A stretch of DNA of 64,000 bases from Streptomycetaceae bacterium (GCA_027483765.1 JAIXTW010000006.1:87636-151635); one strand, 5' to 3'. Counted from the first letter of the stretch, positions 8,196-16,759 are shown. Made by a program: numbers and translations. The notes: generated from the letters alone by a model not told the origin.

Positions 8196-9107
8196 TTAGA
8201 GGTAGCGACGTTCAAGCACAACTACGGTGACAGTGGCACCGGCGGCGAGATTGGTCTCGTTCTCACTGACTGCAATCAGTGAGTTGGCATCTGACAAAGT
8301 CGCTTGTTCATCTTGCGAACTCAGCGGCGTGACAGATTTTCCATCTTCGCTCAGCACAGCACGTACGTAGGAACGCACTCCACTTGTAGAACTAATTGAC
8401 TTTTCAAGTTTCGCCTTGAGCGATGGGCGGTGAATTGTCGCTGTTCCAAGCATGGTGCGAATCATGGGACGCACTAAAAGCTCAAAGGAGATGTATGCCG
8501 CAATCGGATCTCCCGGAAGAGTTACAACCGGAGTCTTATCTGGACCAATTGTGCCAAAGTTATGACGACCACTTGATTCAATGGAGAGTTCCACCGTAGT
8601 AATTTCACCGATTTTTTCCAGCGTTCTCGTGATGAGATCAAATGAATCATCGTGGCGTTCACCGCTAATAATGATGAGATCAGCACGGACTAATTGGTCT
8701 TCAATTACATGTTGAAGTTGTGATTCGTCGTCGGGAATCGAATGCACACGGTAAGCAACTGCGCCAACTTCACGTACCGCAGTTGTTAGTAACCACGAAT
8801 TAGTTTCGTACTCTTCATCTGCCTTAAGTGGAACTCCCGGTTCCACTAGGTCGGGACCGGCCGAGATAACAACAACGCGTGGGTGTGGCCGAGTCGGAAG
8901 GTGGTCAAGACCAATCGAGGCTGCTAATCCAATCTGAGTGGATCGAATGCGGCTTCCAGCTTTCATGACCAGTCGCTCACCTGCATACACATCTTCAGCA
9001 AGAGTTGCATCGTGGGCGTCAAGAAGTGGCATATCAAATGGCTCAAGCGGACGGCAAAGTTCTAAGAGTGAAGCAAGAACTTCATCTACACGCGCGCGTT
9101 CTGACAT
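8196..9107 (-). CDS. Degenerate MoeA-like protein, probable gephyrin-like division factor Glp
   Basis: Homologous to molybdopterin molybdotransferase (MoeA) but only 303 residues where MoeA has about 400. After LAEDVYA the sequence jumps to GSRIRSTQIGLAASIGL. The subdomain that normally carries the PFDNSAMDGYA signature (roughly 95 residues) is therefore missing. The catalytic loop SGGVSVG is replaced by SGERHDDS and the KPGKP region by IESSGRH, while TLPGDPIAA and the C-terminal beta domain remain. Molybdenum insertion is therefore unlikely. The start is set at ATG 9107 (MSERARVDEV), because the open frame continuing upstream is not conserved in character. It is divergent from the cyclo-ligase gene and upstream of rimJ and glpR-like. 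Confidence 0.8.
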   Translation of the reverse strand: MSERARVDEVLASLLELCRPLEPFDMPLLDAHDATLAEDVYAGERLVMKAGSRIRSTQIGLAASIGLDHLPTRPHPRVVVISAGPDLVEPGVPLKADEEYETNSWLLTTAVREVGAVAYRVHSIPDDESQLQHVIEDQLVRADLIIISGERHDDSFDLITRTLEKIGEITTVELSIESSGRHNFGTIGPDKTPVVTLPGDPIAAYISFELLVRPMIRTMLGTATIHRPSLKAKLEKSISSTSGVRSYVRAVLSEDGKSVTPLSSQDEQATLSDANSLIAVSENETNLAAGATVTVVVLERRYL

Positions 9108-9152
9108 AATCACTAACCTTACTTGCACCGCACTAATTTCTAGGGGATTTCC

Positions 9153-9701
9153 ATGGGTAACAGCGAAGAAAAGATCAGCCTTCGCACTCGGTACCGTCAC
9201 GAACGAAGTGAACGTTATCTAGAACACTCTTTTGAACATCTCGCTGAGACTGCTGAGTTTCAACGGGCGAAAATTATTGCGAGCTACATCTCTTACGCAG
9301 ATGAACCAGATACATCAGCGCTCAATCTCGCTCTGATTAAAAATGGAAAAATGCTGCTCCTTCCTCGAATCAATGGGCGCGAACTTGAATGGGTGCCGTG
9401 GGATGGTAAACCAGATCAACTCACTGTGCGGAAGAAGATTTCCGAACCGACGGGTGTTGCGTATACCGATCTTGGAAATGTAGATCTCATCGTTGTACCC
9501 GCGCTTCGAATCGATCGAAGTGGTTACCGGCTGGGGCAAGGTGGAGGGTATTACGACAGAGCGCTCCCCAGTTTTTCGGCATTTTCGATCGGACTTATTC
9601 ATCCTGATGAAATATCGAGTGAAGATCTACCGCGCGATGATTGGGATATCCCGTTGCATGCCGCCGCCACTCCGGATGTAGTGATTCGCTTTCAAAAATA
9701 A
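9153..9701 (+). CDS. 5-formyltetrahydrofolate cyclo-ligase
   Basis: Converts 5-formyl-THF to 5,10-methenyl-THF with ATP, returning a storage or side product to the active one-carbon pool. The 182-residue length is normal. The N-terminal basic region around LRTRYRHERSE binds ATP phosphates. The C-terminal signature RLGQGGGYYDRAL with preceding RIDRSG is diagnostic. It is divergent from the MoeA-like gene with a 45-base gap, the same neighbourhood as Rv0992c in M. tuberculosis (there galU lies between). An AGGGGA 6 bases before the ATG is a good ribosome binding site. The one-carbon enzyme PurU is encoded 6 kb downstream. Confidence 0.93.
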   Translation: MGNSEEKISLRTRYRHERSERYLEHSFEHLAETAEFQRAKIIASYISYADEPDTSALNLALIKNGKMLLLPRINGRELEWVPWDGKPDQLTVRKKISEPTGVAYTDLGNVDLIVVPALRIDRSGYRLGQGGGYYDRALPSFSAFSIGLIHPDEISSEDLPRDDWDIPLHAAATPDVVIRFQK

Positions 9702-10850
9702 CTAGGGGAGATTTCGCGCAATCACAATGCGCTGAATCTGATTGGTGCCTTCGTAAATTTGAGTGAGCTTGGCATCACGCATCATTCGCTCAACTGGATA
9801 GTCAGAAACGTATCCATATCCTCCGAGCACCTGCACCGCATCTGTCGTTACCTTCATAGCAATATCAGTTGCATAGGTTTTACTAGCGGCAGAGAAGAAT
9901 CGTAAATCCGAATCACCGCGTTCACTTTTCGCAGCTGCGGCGTAAGTCAGAGCTCTAGCGGATTCAATACTGATAGCCATATCGGCTAACATAAATTGCA
10001 CGCCTTGAAAATCAAAAATTTCCTTACCGAATTGTTTTCTTTCATGTGAATACTTCTTGGCAACATCAAAAGCCCCCTGGGCTAAACCAAGTGCTTGCGC
10101 CGCAATGGTGATTCGAGTGTGATCCAGGGTATCCATTGCAAGTGAGAATCCTTTGCCCACTTCACTAATTCGTCGGTCATCGCCAATTTCAACGTTGTCG
10201 AAATAAACTTCGCGCGTTGGTGAACCACGAAATCCCATCTTCTTCTCAGGTGCACCGAAAGAGACCCCAGGATCTGACTTCTCAATTACAAAAGCTGTTA
10301 TGCCCTTGGAGCCAAGTGACGCATCTGTTTGGGCAATAACTGTATAAAACTCTGATTCCCCCGCATTTGATATCCACTTCTTACTTCCATTAATTACCCA
10401 ACCATCGCCCTTGCGTTCAGCTTTTGTTTTCAGCGCCGATGCATCTGAACCGGCTTCGGATTCAGAGAGGCAGTATGAAAAACCTTTTCCCTTAGCTAGT
10501 GGTCGCAACCAGCGTTCTTTCTGCTCTTTATTACCGCCAAGAATAAGTGGCAGCGAACCTAGTTTGTTTACAGCCGGGATAAGAGATGCTGAACCACATA
10601 CTCTGGCAACTTCTTCAATAATGATGCAGGTGGCTAGCGCATCTGCCCCATCGCCACCGAACTCGGTGGGAACGTGCGCTGCGAAGAGCCCTGCTTTAAC
10701 AAGTGCGTTATGTGCTTCCTGCGGATATCTATGCTCTTCATCAACGGCATGCGCATGAGGAGCTATTTCATTTTCAGAAAGTGCACGCAGACTTTCACGA
10801 AGGTCGTTGTATTCAGAAGGAAGGGTAAAGAGATTCTCTAAACTCATCAC
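9702..10850 (-). CDS. Acyl-CoA dehydrogenase
   Basis: FAD-dependent enzyme oxidising acyl-CoA to trans-2-enoyl-CoA in fatty-acid or branched-chain amino-acid breakdown. The 382-residue length is standard. FAD/substrate motifs YCLSESEAGSD, WISNAGESEFY and the C-terminal LGGYGYVSDYPVERMMRDAK are visible. The catalytic glutamate is in the short/branched-chain position, IYEGTNQIQRIVIARNL. The stop lies directly next to the convergent cyclo-ligase stop, and the start overlaps the CopD-CtaG stop by 4 bases. The frame begins MMSLEN, so the second ATG is equally possible. Chain-length specificity cannot be told. Confidence 0.93.
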   Translation of the reverse strand: MMSLENLFTLPSEYNDLRESLRALSENEIAPHAHAVDEEHRYPQEAHNALVKAGLFAAHVPTEFGGDGADALATCIIIEEVARVCGSASLIPAVNKLGSLPLILGGNKEQKERWLRPLAKGKGFSYCLSESEAGSDASALKTKAERKGDGWVINGSKKWISNAGESEFYTVIAQTDASLGSKGITAFVIEKSDPGVSFGAPEKKMGFRGSPTREVYFDNVEIGDDRRISEVGKGFSLAMDTLDHTRITIAAQALGLAQGAFDVAKKYSHERKQFGKEIFDFQGVQFMLADMAISIESARALTYAAAAKSERGDSDLRFFSAASKTYATDIAMKVTTDAVQVLGGYGYVSDYPVERMMRDAKLTQIYEGTNQIQRIVIARNLP

Positions 10851-12736
10851 TGACCTTCTTTCTCGCTGCGGCGCTGCAACTGGCTGAGATAATTATTGTA
10901 ATGCGCTAGTTCATCGGGTTCACCCATTGCAGCCATGCGGGCTTCATTTCGATCGATACGTTTTGCTTCACGTGAGTCATCGCGCATCCATTGGATAAAG
11001 GTGGCAGCGATTGCAAAAATGACCGGGATTTCTCCCATCGCCCAAGCCACAGATCCAGCTGCATGCTGACTTGCGAGCAAATCGGTCACCCATGGAGTCG
11101 CAATTGATTTGTAATACCCGCCATCAATTAACGTTGTTGTTGCCAGTAGCGAGATAGCGAAGAATGCGTGGATGCTCATGGCCGCAAATAAAATAACGAT
11201 TCGCACGATGTGTGGAACCTTGCGAGGGTTGGGGTCAATTCCGATGATGACATGGAAGAAGAGATAGCCAGCAAGTAAGAAATGAATATTCATGAAGAAG
11301 TGACCGGCATGGTTCTGCATTAAATTACCGAATAAATCGGTGAAATAGAGAACAAAAAGTGAACCGTCGAATAGCGCCAGGGCTACAACTGGATTTGTAA
11401 TCACCGCTGAATATCTGGAATGTAACGCTGCGAGCAATGAGCCTCTCACCCCGCGCTCATCAGGTGTCCGACCTTGTGGGAGGGTGCGTAGCGCAAGAGT
11501 GAGTGGCGCTCCGAGTACGAGACCAATAGGTGCAAGCATTCCCAAAACCATATGCGCAATCATGTGATATTCAAATGAGAAGAGTGCATACACACCTAAA
11601 CCACCACTTGTTGCGAAATCAATTGTGGCAATCCCAAATGCGAATGCAATTGTTCTACCCACCGGCCACGCATCACCACGTTTCTTTAAGATGACAACGC
11701 CCTTGATATAGAGCGCGACCAAGGTGACGAGCAGCGCAATCATCAGTGCGTCCGGTTCATACGCGCTCAGGATTCTAATAAGTGTTGGTTCTGCTGGCGG
11801 TGCAAATCCAACGATGGAAATTGCTGCGCTGTAGCCAACATCAGCACCCACCGGCGGTTGAGATTTAGAGAGCCAGCTACCAAGAGCAATGACTGCGCCC
11901 ATGAGCAGCACCTCGTACATAAGTATCTTAGTAAGCAGTGATCGGCTGCTATTGACTCCTAGAGCAAGTTTGCGCCTTTGACTATATGCAATTGCGATGA
12001 TGACGATTGTGATTACTGCTTTTGCAACCACAACCCGCGCATATGAAGTTGACCATGCTTGCGCAAAATCTAATCGTGACCATGCGTTTGCAACACCACT
12101 AATAACAACCGCAATTGCTGTCCATAGCGCGAGCTGACTAAAGCGAGGCAAGGCGACTCTTCGATCGCCATCGGTCAGTAGTGTGATTGCACAAAGTCCG
12201 CCAACCCAGAGCGCAAGTGCCACGACGTGCACGACGAGCGAACCGATTGCCAAGGCATGAGAGCCAGCAGCAGCTGAGTGGCTCTGGAAAACGGGGGCAA
12301 CGAGTCCCAGCAGAGTAATACCCAGAAAGACTATTGATTGCAGTGCGGAAGAGATGAACTTAAGTCCAACCAAGACAATTGCGGCCGCGATTGATTGCGC
12401 AAAGAGAAACTTTCCTAACTCTACTTGCGTAATAAATGAGCGAAATGTGGTGGGTTCAAGTGCGGGACCAAGTGAAGAACCGAGAATGTTTGCAAGAGTA
12501 AGACTAATTTCCAGCAAACTTGTGACAAGCCATATCGCCGCTGCAATAGTGCCGAACTTTCGCAATTTCTCGGCTGAGCTCTGTAACTTACCGTTTTGTT
12601 CAATGAGTAAGAATCCAAAGGAGAGAAGTACGCCTACTAAAACTGATGCCGAAAAAATCAGTAAAGACTTATTAACTGTCCCAGCAGAACTAATGAAAGA
12701 ACTTGCCTGAGTCAGATCCCCTGACAGGACATTCAT
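10847..12736 (-). CDS. CopD-CtaG fusion membrane protein
   Basis: A 629-residue multi-spanning protein. The N-terminal half (about 1-290) resembles the copper-resistance protein CopD, with HSAAAGSHALAIGSLVVHVVALALWVGGL. The C-terminal half (about 320-590) is a caa3-type CtaG domain, with EYHMIAHMVLGMLAPIGLVLGAPL and NHAGHFFMNIHFLLAGYLFFH, linked to copper delivery to cytochrome c oxidase. Several conserved membrane histidines remain. The last 40 residues are charged and cytoplasmic. Such fusions are common in actinobacteria. The start overlaps the copC-like gene by 4 bases and the stop overlaps the acyl-CoA dehydrogenase start, so three unrelated-looking genes are translationally chained. Confidence 0.88.
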   Translation of the reverse strand: MNVLSGDLTQASSFISSAGTVNKSLLIFSASVLVGVLLSFGFLLIEQNGKLQSSAEKLRKFGTIAAAIWLVTSLLEISLTLANILGSSLGPALEPTTFRSFITQVELGKFLFAQSIAAAIVLVGLKFISSALQSIVFLGITLLGLVAPVFQSHSAAAGSHALAIGSLVVHVVALALWVGGLCAITLLTDGDRRVALPRFSQLALWTAIAVVISGVANAWSRLDFAQAWSTSYARVVVAKAVITIVIIAIAYSQRRKLALGVNSSRSLLTKILMYEVLLMGAVIALGSWLSKSQPPVGADVGYSAAISIVGFAPPAEPTLIRILSAYEPDALMIALLVTLVALYIKGVVILKKRGDAWPVGRTIAFAFGIATIDFATSGGLGVYALFSFEYHMIAHMVLGMLAPIGLVLGAPLTLALRTLPQGRTPDERGVRGSLLAALHSRYSAVITNPVVALALFDGSLFVLYFTDLFGNLMQNHAGHFFMNIHFLLAGYLFFHVIIGIDPNPRKVPHIVRIVILFAAMSIHAFFAISLLATTTLIDGGYYKSIATPWVTDLLASQHAAGSVAWAMGEIPVIFAIAATFIQWMRDDSREAKRIDRNEARMAAMGEPDELAHYNNYLSQLQRRSEKEGQ

Positions 12737-13254
12737 CGCTCGCGATAAATCTTTCGAGCATAACGTGCGAGCGCTAAAGTAACGACGAGCGCTGCAAGCA
12801 AGAGCCCGAGGACAAACGTTGTGGTTCCAACATTATTTCCTGAAGGTGTCGCTGCCTGTGTTGGCGTAGGTTGTGGAGTAACCGGAGCGATGACAGTTGG
12901 TTCAGCAAAGTTGAAGGTAAATTTTCCAATGAGCGGCACATCATTTTCTGCCAAGAGTGAATAGTTGACTGTGTAAATTCCGGTCTTCACAAGTTGCTTG
13001 AGACCAATGACCGCGTTTATTCCATCTACTGTGAGTGCGCCGTCATCGACGCGAGCACCGGTTGGGTCTGTCACAACAATGTCGTTTCCGATATCCATCA
13101 GAGCTATCTCAGTTGTAATCGTGACCGCACTTGGCGCGCTGTCGAGCGATGCACCAGCTACCGGGGTTGTTGAAACCAGAGTGTTTGCAAATGCTGATTG
13201 CGGGTTTAGTAAAAGCATCCCCACAATAAGTGCGATTGCTGTCATTCGCTTCAT
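12733..13254 (-). CDS. CopC-like periplasmic domain protein lacking histidines
   Basis: A 173-residue exported protein with a signal peptide (MKRMTAIALIVGMLLLNPQSAFA), a CopC/YobA-type beta domain (about 24-115), a Pro/Thr linker and a C-terminal membrane helix (FVLGLLLAALVVTLALARYA). CopC normally begins with histidine after cleavage and has a DxH loop, which bind Cu(II). Here the mature N-terminus is NTLVSTTPVAG, the loop reads LLAENDVPLIG, and no histidine occurs in the whole domain. Copper binding of the usual type is therefore doubtful. AGGAGAT lies well placed before the ATG. It leads the operon with the CopD-CtaG fusion, which supports a shared envelope role. Confidence 0.85.
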   Translation of the reverse strand: MKRMTAIALIVGMLLLNPQSAFANTLVSTTPVAGASLDSAPSAVTITTEIALMDIGNDIVVTDPTGARVDDGALTVDGINAVIGLKQLVKTGIYTVNYSLLAENDVPLIGKFTFNFAEPTVIAPVTPQPTPTQAATPSGNNVGTTTFVLGLLLAALVVTLALARYARKIYRER

Positions 13255-13356
13255 TGCTGCTATCTCCTCTTGCGCTCATCAATCCCGCGGATTCGCGCCT
13301 ATCGTCTCACTTCTTTAGACTTAGGCATAGACGCCCATCTTGAGAAAGGTCTCACA

Positions 13357-13587
13357 TTGCCTACTTATCAATACCTGTGCAACGCCTGCGACCATGCCTT
13401 TGAGGCCTTCCAGAGTTTCTCTGAAGAACCTCTCACGGAGTGCCCTGAGTGCAAGGGAGAAGTTCGCAAGGTGTATTCATCTGTCGGCGTAGTTTTTAAG
13501 GGATCTGGTTTTTATAAGACTGATTCCGCACCAAAGCCTGCAACTGCAACTACAACGGAATCAAAACCTGCAACAACCTCTGAATAA
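13357..13587 (+). CDS. FmdB-type zinc-ribbon protein
   Basis: A small 76-residue protein starting MPTYQYLCNACDHAFEAFQS. Two CxxC pairs (CNAC and CPEC) form a zinc ribbon of the FmdB/CxxC_CxxC_SSSS type, followed by KVYSSVGVVFKGSGFYKTD and a Thr/Ala-rich tail. It occurs widely as a putative regulatory or nucleic-acid/protein-binding protein with unproven function. The frame is open back to 13270, but TTG at 13357 is chosen because the family starts with MPTY and a GAGAAAGG lies just before it. It lies on the opposite strand from copC, and the MMPL gene follows downstream. Confidence 0.88.
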   Translation: MPTYQYLCNACDHAFEAFQSFSEEPLTECPECKGEVRKVYSSVGVVFKGSGFYKTDSAPKPATATTTESKPATTSE

Positions 13588-13601
13588 CCAGATATCACCA
13601 A

Positions 13602-13721
13602 TCAGTCGTCGTGATGCGGGGGTTTATCCCCCTTAATCTCATCTTCGCGCTTGCGATTTTCATTCTGGTCTTCGCGTGGGTCACGTTCATCATCAGTTGT
13701 TACTGGAAACACATCGCTCAT
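13602..13721 (-). CDS. Possible small highly charged protein (39 residues)
   Basis: The frame from ATG 13721 encodes MSDVFPVTTDDERDPR followed by an Asp/Glu/Arg/Lys-rich tail ending in HHDD. The same frame is open upstream to GTG 13802 inside the MMPL gene. Its ATG overlaps the TGA of a 12-codon frame (13718-13756) whose ATG is preceded by TAGGAT at exactly six bases, the leaderless pattern seen elsewhere here. No family is recognised. It could equally be non-coding space between FmdB and the MMPL gene, so confidence is low. Confidence 0.3.
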   Translation of the reverse strand: MSDVFPVTTDDERDPREDQNENRKREDEIKGDKPPHHDD

Positions 13722-13781
13722 GCGTGAGAACACCTGTGACCAAATTCGAAATTCATAATCGAATCCTACATACTTATCACT

Positions 13782-15887
13782 ATGTTTGAACGCCTTGGAC
13801 ACTTGCTCGTACGTCGCAAGAAAGCAGCGCTAGCCCTCTTTATCATCGGAATTATTCTCTCCGGTGTCTTTGGTTCGCTGATATTTAGTCGTCTTGATTC
13901 AGGTGGTTATTCAAATCCAAAGAGCGATTCATACAAAGTGTACGAATACCTTCGCGATGATCTTAAGATCAATGATCCCTCTGTAATTGTGGTCGTTGAT
14001 GCTGGAACCAGAGATGTTGATACCCCTGAAGTTGCCCAAGAAGCTCGAGTGCTTGAGGCAGCTATGGGCCAGGAAGAAGGCGTGACGAGAACTCTCTCTT
14101 ACTGGGGCTCTGGTGGGGAAGCTACTTTGAAATCGAAGGATTCTCGTGCCGCCTACATTTTGATTTACGGTGATGCCGATGCATTTTCACCAGAGAGCCA
14201 AGATCTCGGTGCAATATTTGCAAAGAAATATGATGGTGAAAATGGAAGTTTTACTCTCTATTCAGGGGGCGTCGCTGTCGTGGGCGATGCAATCTCTAAG
14301 AAAATCTCGCAAGATTTAAAGATTTCAGAAGCTGTATCAATTCCACTGACATTCATTCTGCTTGCCTTTGTATTTGGAGCGCTGGCTGCCTCTGCGACAC
14401 CACTCATTGTCGGAGTCGCCGCTATCCTCGGCGCATTCTTTATCCTCTTCCTTATTTCGCTCTTCACCAGTGTCAGCGTTTACGCCCTTAACCTCACAAC
14501 CGGAATGGGCCTCGGCCTCGGTATCGACTATGCGTTACTGATGGTCAACCGCTTCCGCGAAGAAATCAACCATGGCAAGAGCGTTGAAGACTCGGTTGTC
14601 ACAACCATGGCGACAGCTGGAAAAACTGTTTTCTATTCCGGGCTTACGGTTCTGGTAACGATGGTCTCACTCACCTTCTTCCCGCTTCCATTCTTAAAGT
14701 CATTTGGTTACGCAGGAGTCTCGGTAGTTGCAGTTGCAGTTGCTGGAGCTCTCTTTGGACTTCCACCAATCTTGGCTCTGATGGGAAAGAAGATTGATAA
14801 GGGAGTAATTCGCAGATCATCAATTACACCAAAGGAAGATGGTCGTTGGGCACAGACTGCACGATTTGTGATGAGACGGCCGGCAGCAGTTGTCATTCTT
14901 TCGCTCGTTACTTTGGGAATTCTCACAGCGCCTGTCCTCGACATTAAATTTGCACAAGGTGACTCACGAATGTTGCCTGCTTCAAATCCAGCGGCAGTAG
15001 CTACCGCCCTTCAGGCAGATCGATTTGTAGGACAAACAAATAACCCAGTTGAGATCATCGTCTTTAATGGTGCTGATAAAACTCTTGAAATTGCCGAATA
15101 CTCGCGGGCAGTTTCGCAGGTCCCTGGAATTGTAGGAATTCAGCCACCGCAAGTGATTGGCGAAGATGTTCGAGTAGTTGCATTCCATTCGATGTTGCCA
15201 CGAACTCCTGAGGCACAACAACTAATTCACGACGTGCGCGCTGTGAAATCTCCGGAAGGAACGTTAGTTGGCGGTGTTGCTGCTGACTACACCGATTCGC
15301 AAGACGGTATTGCGAACACACTTCCGTGGGCACTGGGTTGGATTGCACTCAGCGTCTTTATCTTGATTTTTATCTTTACTGGCTCAATTATTCTTCCGAT
15401 TAAGGCCGTACTTCTGAACGTACTTTCACTAGCGGCAACTATGGGAGTCCTTACCTGGGTCTTCATTGATGGCAACCTGCAATGGCTCGTTGGATCATTT
15501 ACCGTGACCGGCACGCTCGATACTTCCATTGTTATTCTGATTGCTGTTGTGGTCTTTGGGCTCTCTATGGATTACGAACTCTTCTTGTTATCTCGTATCC
15601 GAGAAGAGCATTTAGCTGGCAAATCAAATGTTGAAGCAGTTGCGACCGGGCTTCAAAAATCTGCACGCATTATTACTGCCGCTGCGCTCATTCTTGCAGT
15701 GGTCTTTGCTGCCTTCATTACTAGTGGCGTGACCTCGATTAAATCGATGGGATTTGGTGTCGCACTTGCTGTGATTCTCGATGCCACAATCGTTCGCGCC
15801 CTGTTGGTGCCTGCACTGATGCGTCTCTTCGGAGAACGCAACTGGTGGGGGCCAAAGTGGGCGCAGCGATTTACCATTACGCACTAG
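13782..15887 (+). CDS. MMPL/RND-family membrane transporter
   Basis: A 701-residue transporter of the MMPL branch of the RND superfamily, which export lipids or hydrophobic compounds using the proton gradient. It shows two-fold symmetry. Each half has one helix, an extracytoplasmic domain (about 40-180 and 390-510) and a five-helix bundle. The proton-relay acidic signatures GLGLGIDYALLMVNRFREE (about 240-258) and GLSMDYELFLLSRIREE (about 590-606) are intact. No long C-terminal coiled-coil tail is present, unlike mycobacterial MmpL3. The substrate is unknown. CATACT lies seven bases before the ATG, a slightly longer version of the leaderless spacing. Confidence 0.92.
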   Translation: MFERLGHLLVRRKKAALALFIIGIILSGVFGSLIFSRLDSGGYSNPKSDSYKVYEYLRDDLKINDPSVIVVVDAGTRDVDTPEVAQEARVLEAAMGQEEGVTRTLSYWGSGGEATLKSKDSRAAYILIYGDADAFSPESQDLGAIFAKKYDGENGSFTLYSGGVAVVGDAISKKISQDLKISEAVSIPLTFILLAFVFGALAASATPLIVGVAAILGAFFILFLISLFTSVSVYALNLTTGMGLGLGIDYALLMVNRFREEINHGKSVEDSVVTTMATAGKTVFYSGLTVLVTMVSLTFFPLPFLKSFGYAGVSVVAVAVAGALFGLPPILALMGKKIDKGVIRRSSITPKEDGRWAQTARFVMRRPAAVVILSLVTLGILTAPVLDIKFAQGDSRMLPASNPAAVATALQADRFVGQTNNPVEIIVFNGADKTLEIAEYSRAVSQVPGIVGIQPPQVIGEDVRVVAFHSMLPRTPEAQQLIHDVRAVKSPEGTLVGGVAADYTDSQDGIANTLPWALGWIALSVFILIFIFTGSIILPIKAVLLNVLSLAATMGVLTWVFIDGNLQWLVGSFTVTGTLDTSIVILIAVVVFGLSMDYELFLLSRIREEHLAGKSNVEAVATGLQKSARIITAAALILAVVFAAFITSGVTSIKSMGFGVALAVILDATIVRALLVPALMRLFGERNWWGPKWAQRFTITH

Positions 15888-15894
15888 TTCCCTT

Positions 15895-15900
15895 TACCCT
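15895..15900 (+). promoter_or_regulatory. -10 hexamer TACCCT of a leaderless promoter for purU
   Basis: TACCCT lies exactly six bases before the ATG at 15907 and eight bases after the MMPL stop. It matches TAnnnT, and the gap contains no Shine-Dalgarno sequence. A leaderless transcript starting at the ATG is inferred. Confidence 0.55.
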
Positions 15901-15906
15901 TAGGCT

Positions 15907-16746
15907 ATGGATCTCATAGCTTCCCTGCAATGTGCAGACCAGCCAGGAATCGTGCACGCGATGACGTCGGCGGTGCTTAGTTGCGGCGGAAATATTATTG
16001 AGAATCAGCAATTCACAGATCATGCCACCAACACATTTGTGATGCGCACTCGTTTTGAAACTTCCCAAGGTCTTGATGTGGCGCGAAAGAGTTTGAGCGA
16101 TGGGCTTGGAAAATTCTCTCCCTCACTTCACATAAGACCAACGGATGAAAAGCCCCGTGCTCTTATTCTGGTCACCAAAGAGAGCCACTGTCTACGCGAT
16201 CTGATGTACTTGCTCGAACTCGGCGAACTCCCTATCGAAATCCCACTGGTGATCTCTAACCGGGAAGATTTGCAGTCGCTCGTTGAATCGCACGGAATTC
16301 CTTTCTTATACCTACCCGTAACAGCGGCAACAAAGGCAGAGCAAGAAAAGATGATGTTGGCCAAGATTGCTGAACTTAAAATAGATTTTGTAGTTCTAGC
16401 TAGATATATGCAGATTCTCTCCAAGGAGTTCTGCGCATCAATGCCGGGAAAGATTATTAACATCCACCACTCATTCTTACCTGGCTTTAAAGGTGCCAAG
16501 CCTTATCACCAGGCCCATGATCGCGGTGTAAAGATCATTGGTGCCACTGCCCATTTTGTGACATCTGATTTAGATGAGGGTCCAATTATCGAACAAGATG
16601 TCGCTCACGTGAATCACGGAGTTACTCCAGAAGAGATGATTGCCCGCGGTCGCGATATTGAACGTCGCGTTCTTGCGCGCGCTGTTAAGTTATTTGCAGA
16701 AGAGCGAATCTTTATTGTCGGTCAGCGCACTGTAGTTTTTTCCTAG
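15907..16746 (+). CDS. purU: Formyltetrahydrofolate deformylase
   Basis: Hydrolyses 10-formyl-THF to THF and formate, balancing one-carbon pools and supplying formate. The 279-residue protein has an N-terminal ACT domain (about 1-80; DQPGIVHAMTSAVLSCGGNI) and a C-terminal formyltransferase-fold catalytic domain. The latter carries ILVTKESHCLRDLMY, the catalytic Asn-His pair region NIHHSFLPGFKGAKPYHQA, and ATAHFVTSDLDEGPIIEQD. The last motif contains the catalytic aspartate. It is followed by the oppositely oriented tRNA-Arg gene. Its pathway neighbour, the 5-formyl-THF cyclo-ligase, is at 9.2 kb. Confidence 0.95.
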   Translation: MDLIASLQCADQPGIVHAMTSAVLSCGGNIIENQQFTDHATNTFVMRTRFETSQGLDVARKSLSDGLGKFSPSLHIRPTDEKPRALILVTKESHCLRDLMYLLELGELPIEIPLVISNREDLQSLVESHGIPFLYLPVTAATKAEQEKMMLAKIAELKIDFVVLARYMQILSKEFCASMPGKIINIHHSFLPGFKGAKPYHQAHDRGVKIIGATAHFVTSDLDEGPIIEQDVAHVNHGVTPEEMIARGRDIERRVLARAVKLFAEERIFIVGQRTVVFS

Positions 16747-16759
16747 TAGTAAAAAATAG

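Noticed and set aside
8938..9222. Plus-strand open frame across the MoeA-like start and the cyclo-ligase start
   Set aside because: It is antisense to the MoeA-like gene and overlaps the true cyclo-ligase start in another frame; the product is Ser/Arg-rich without family resemblance.
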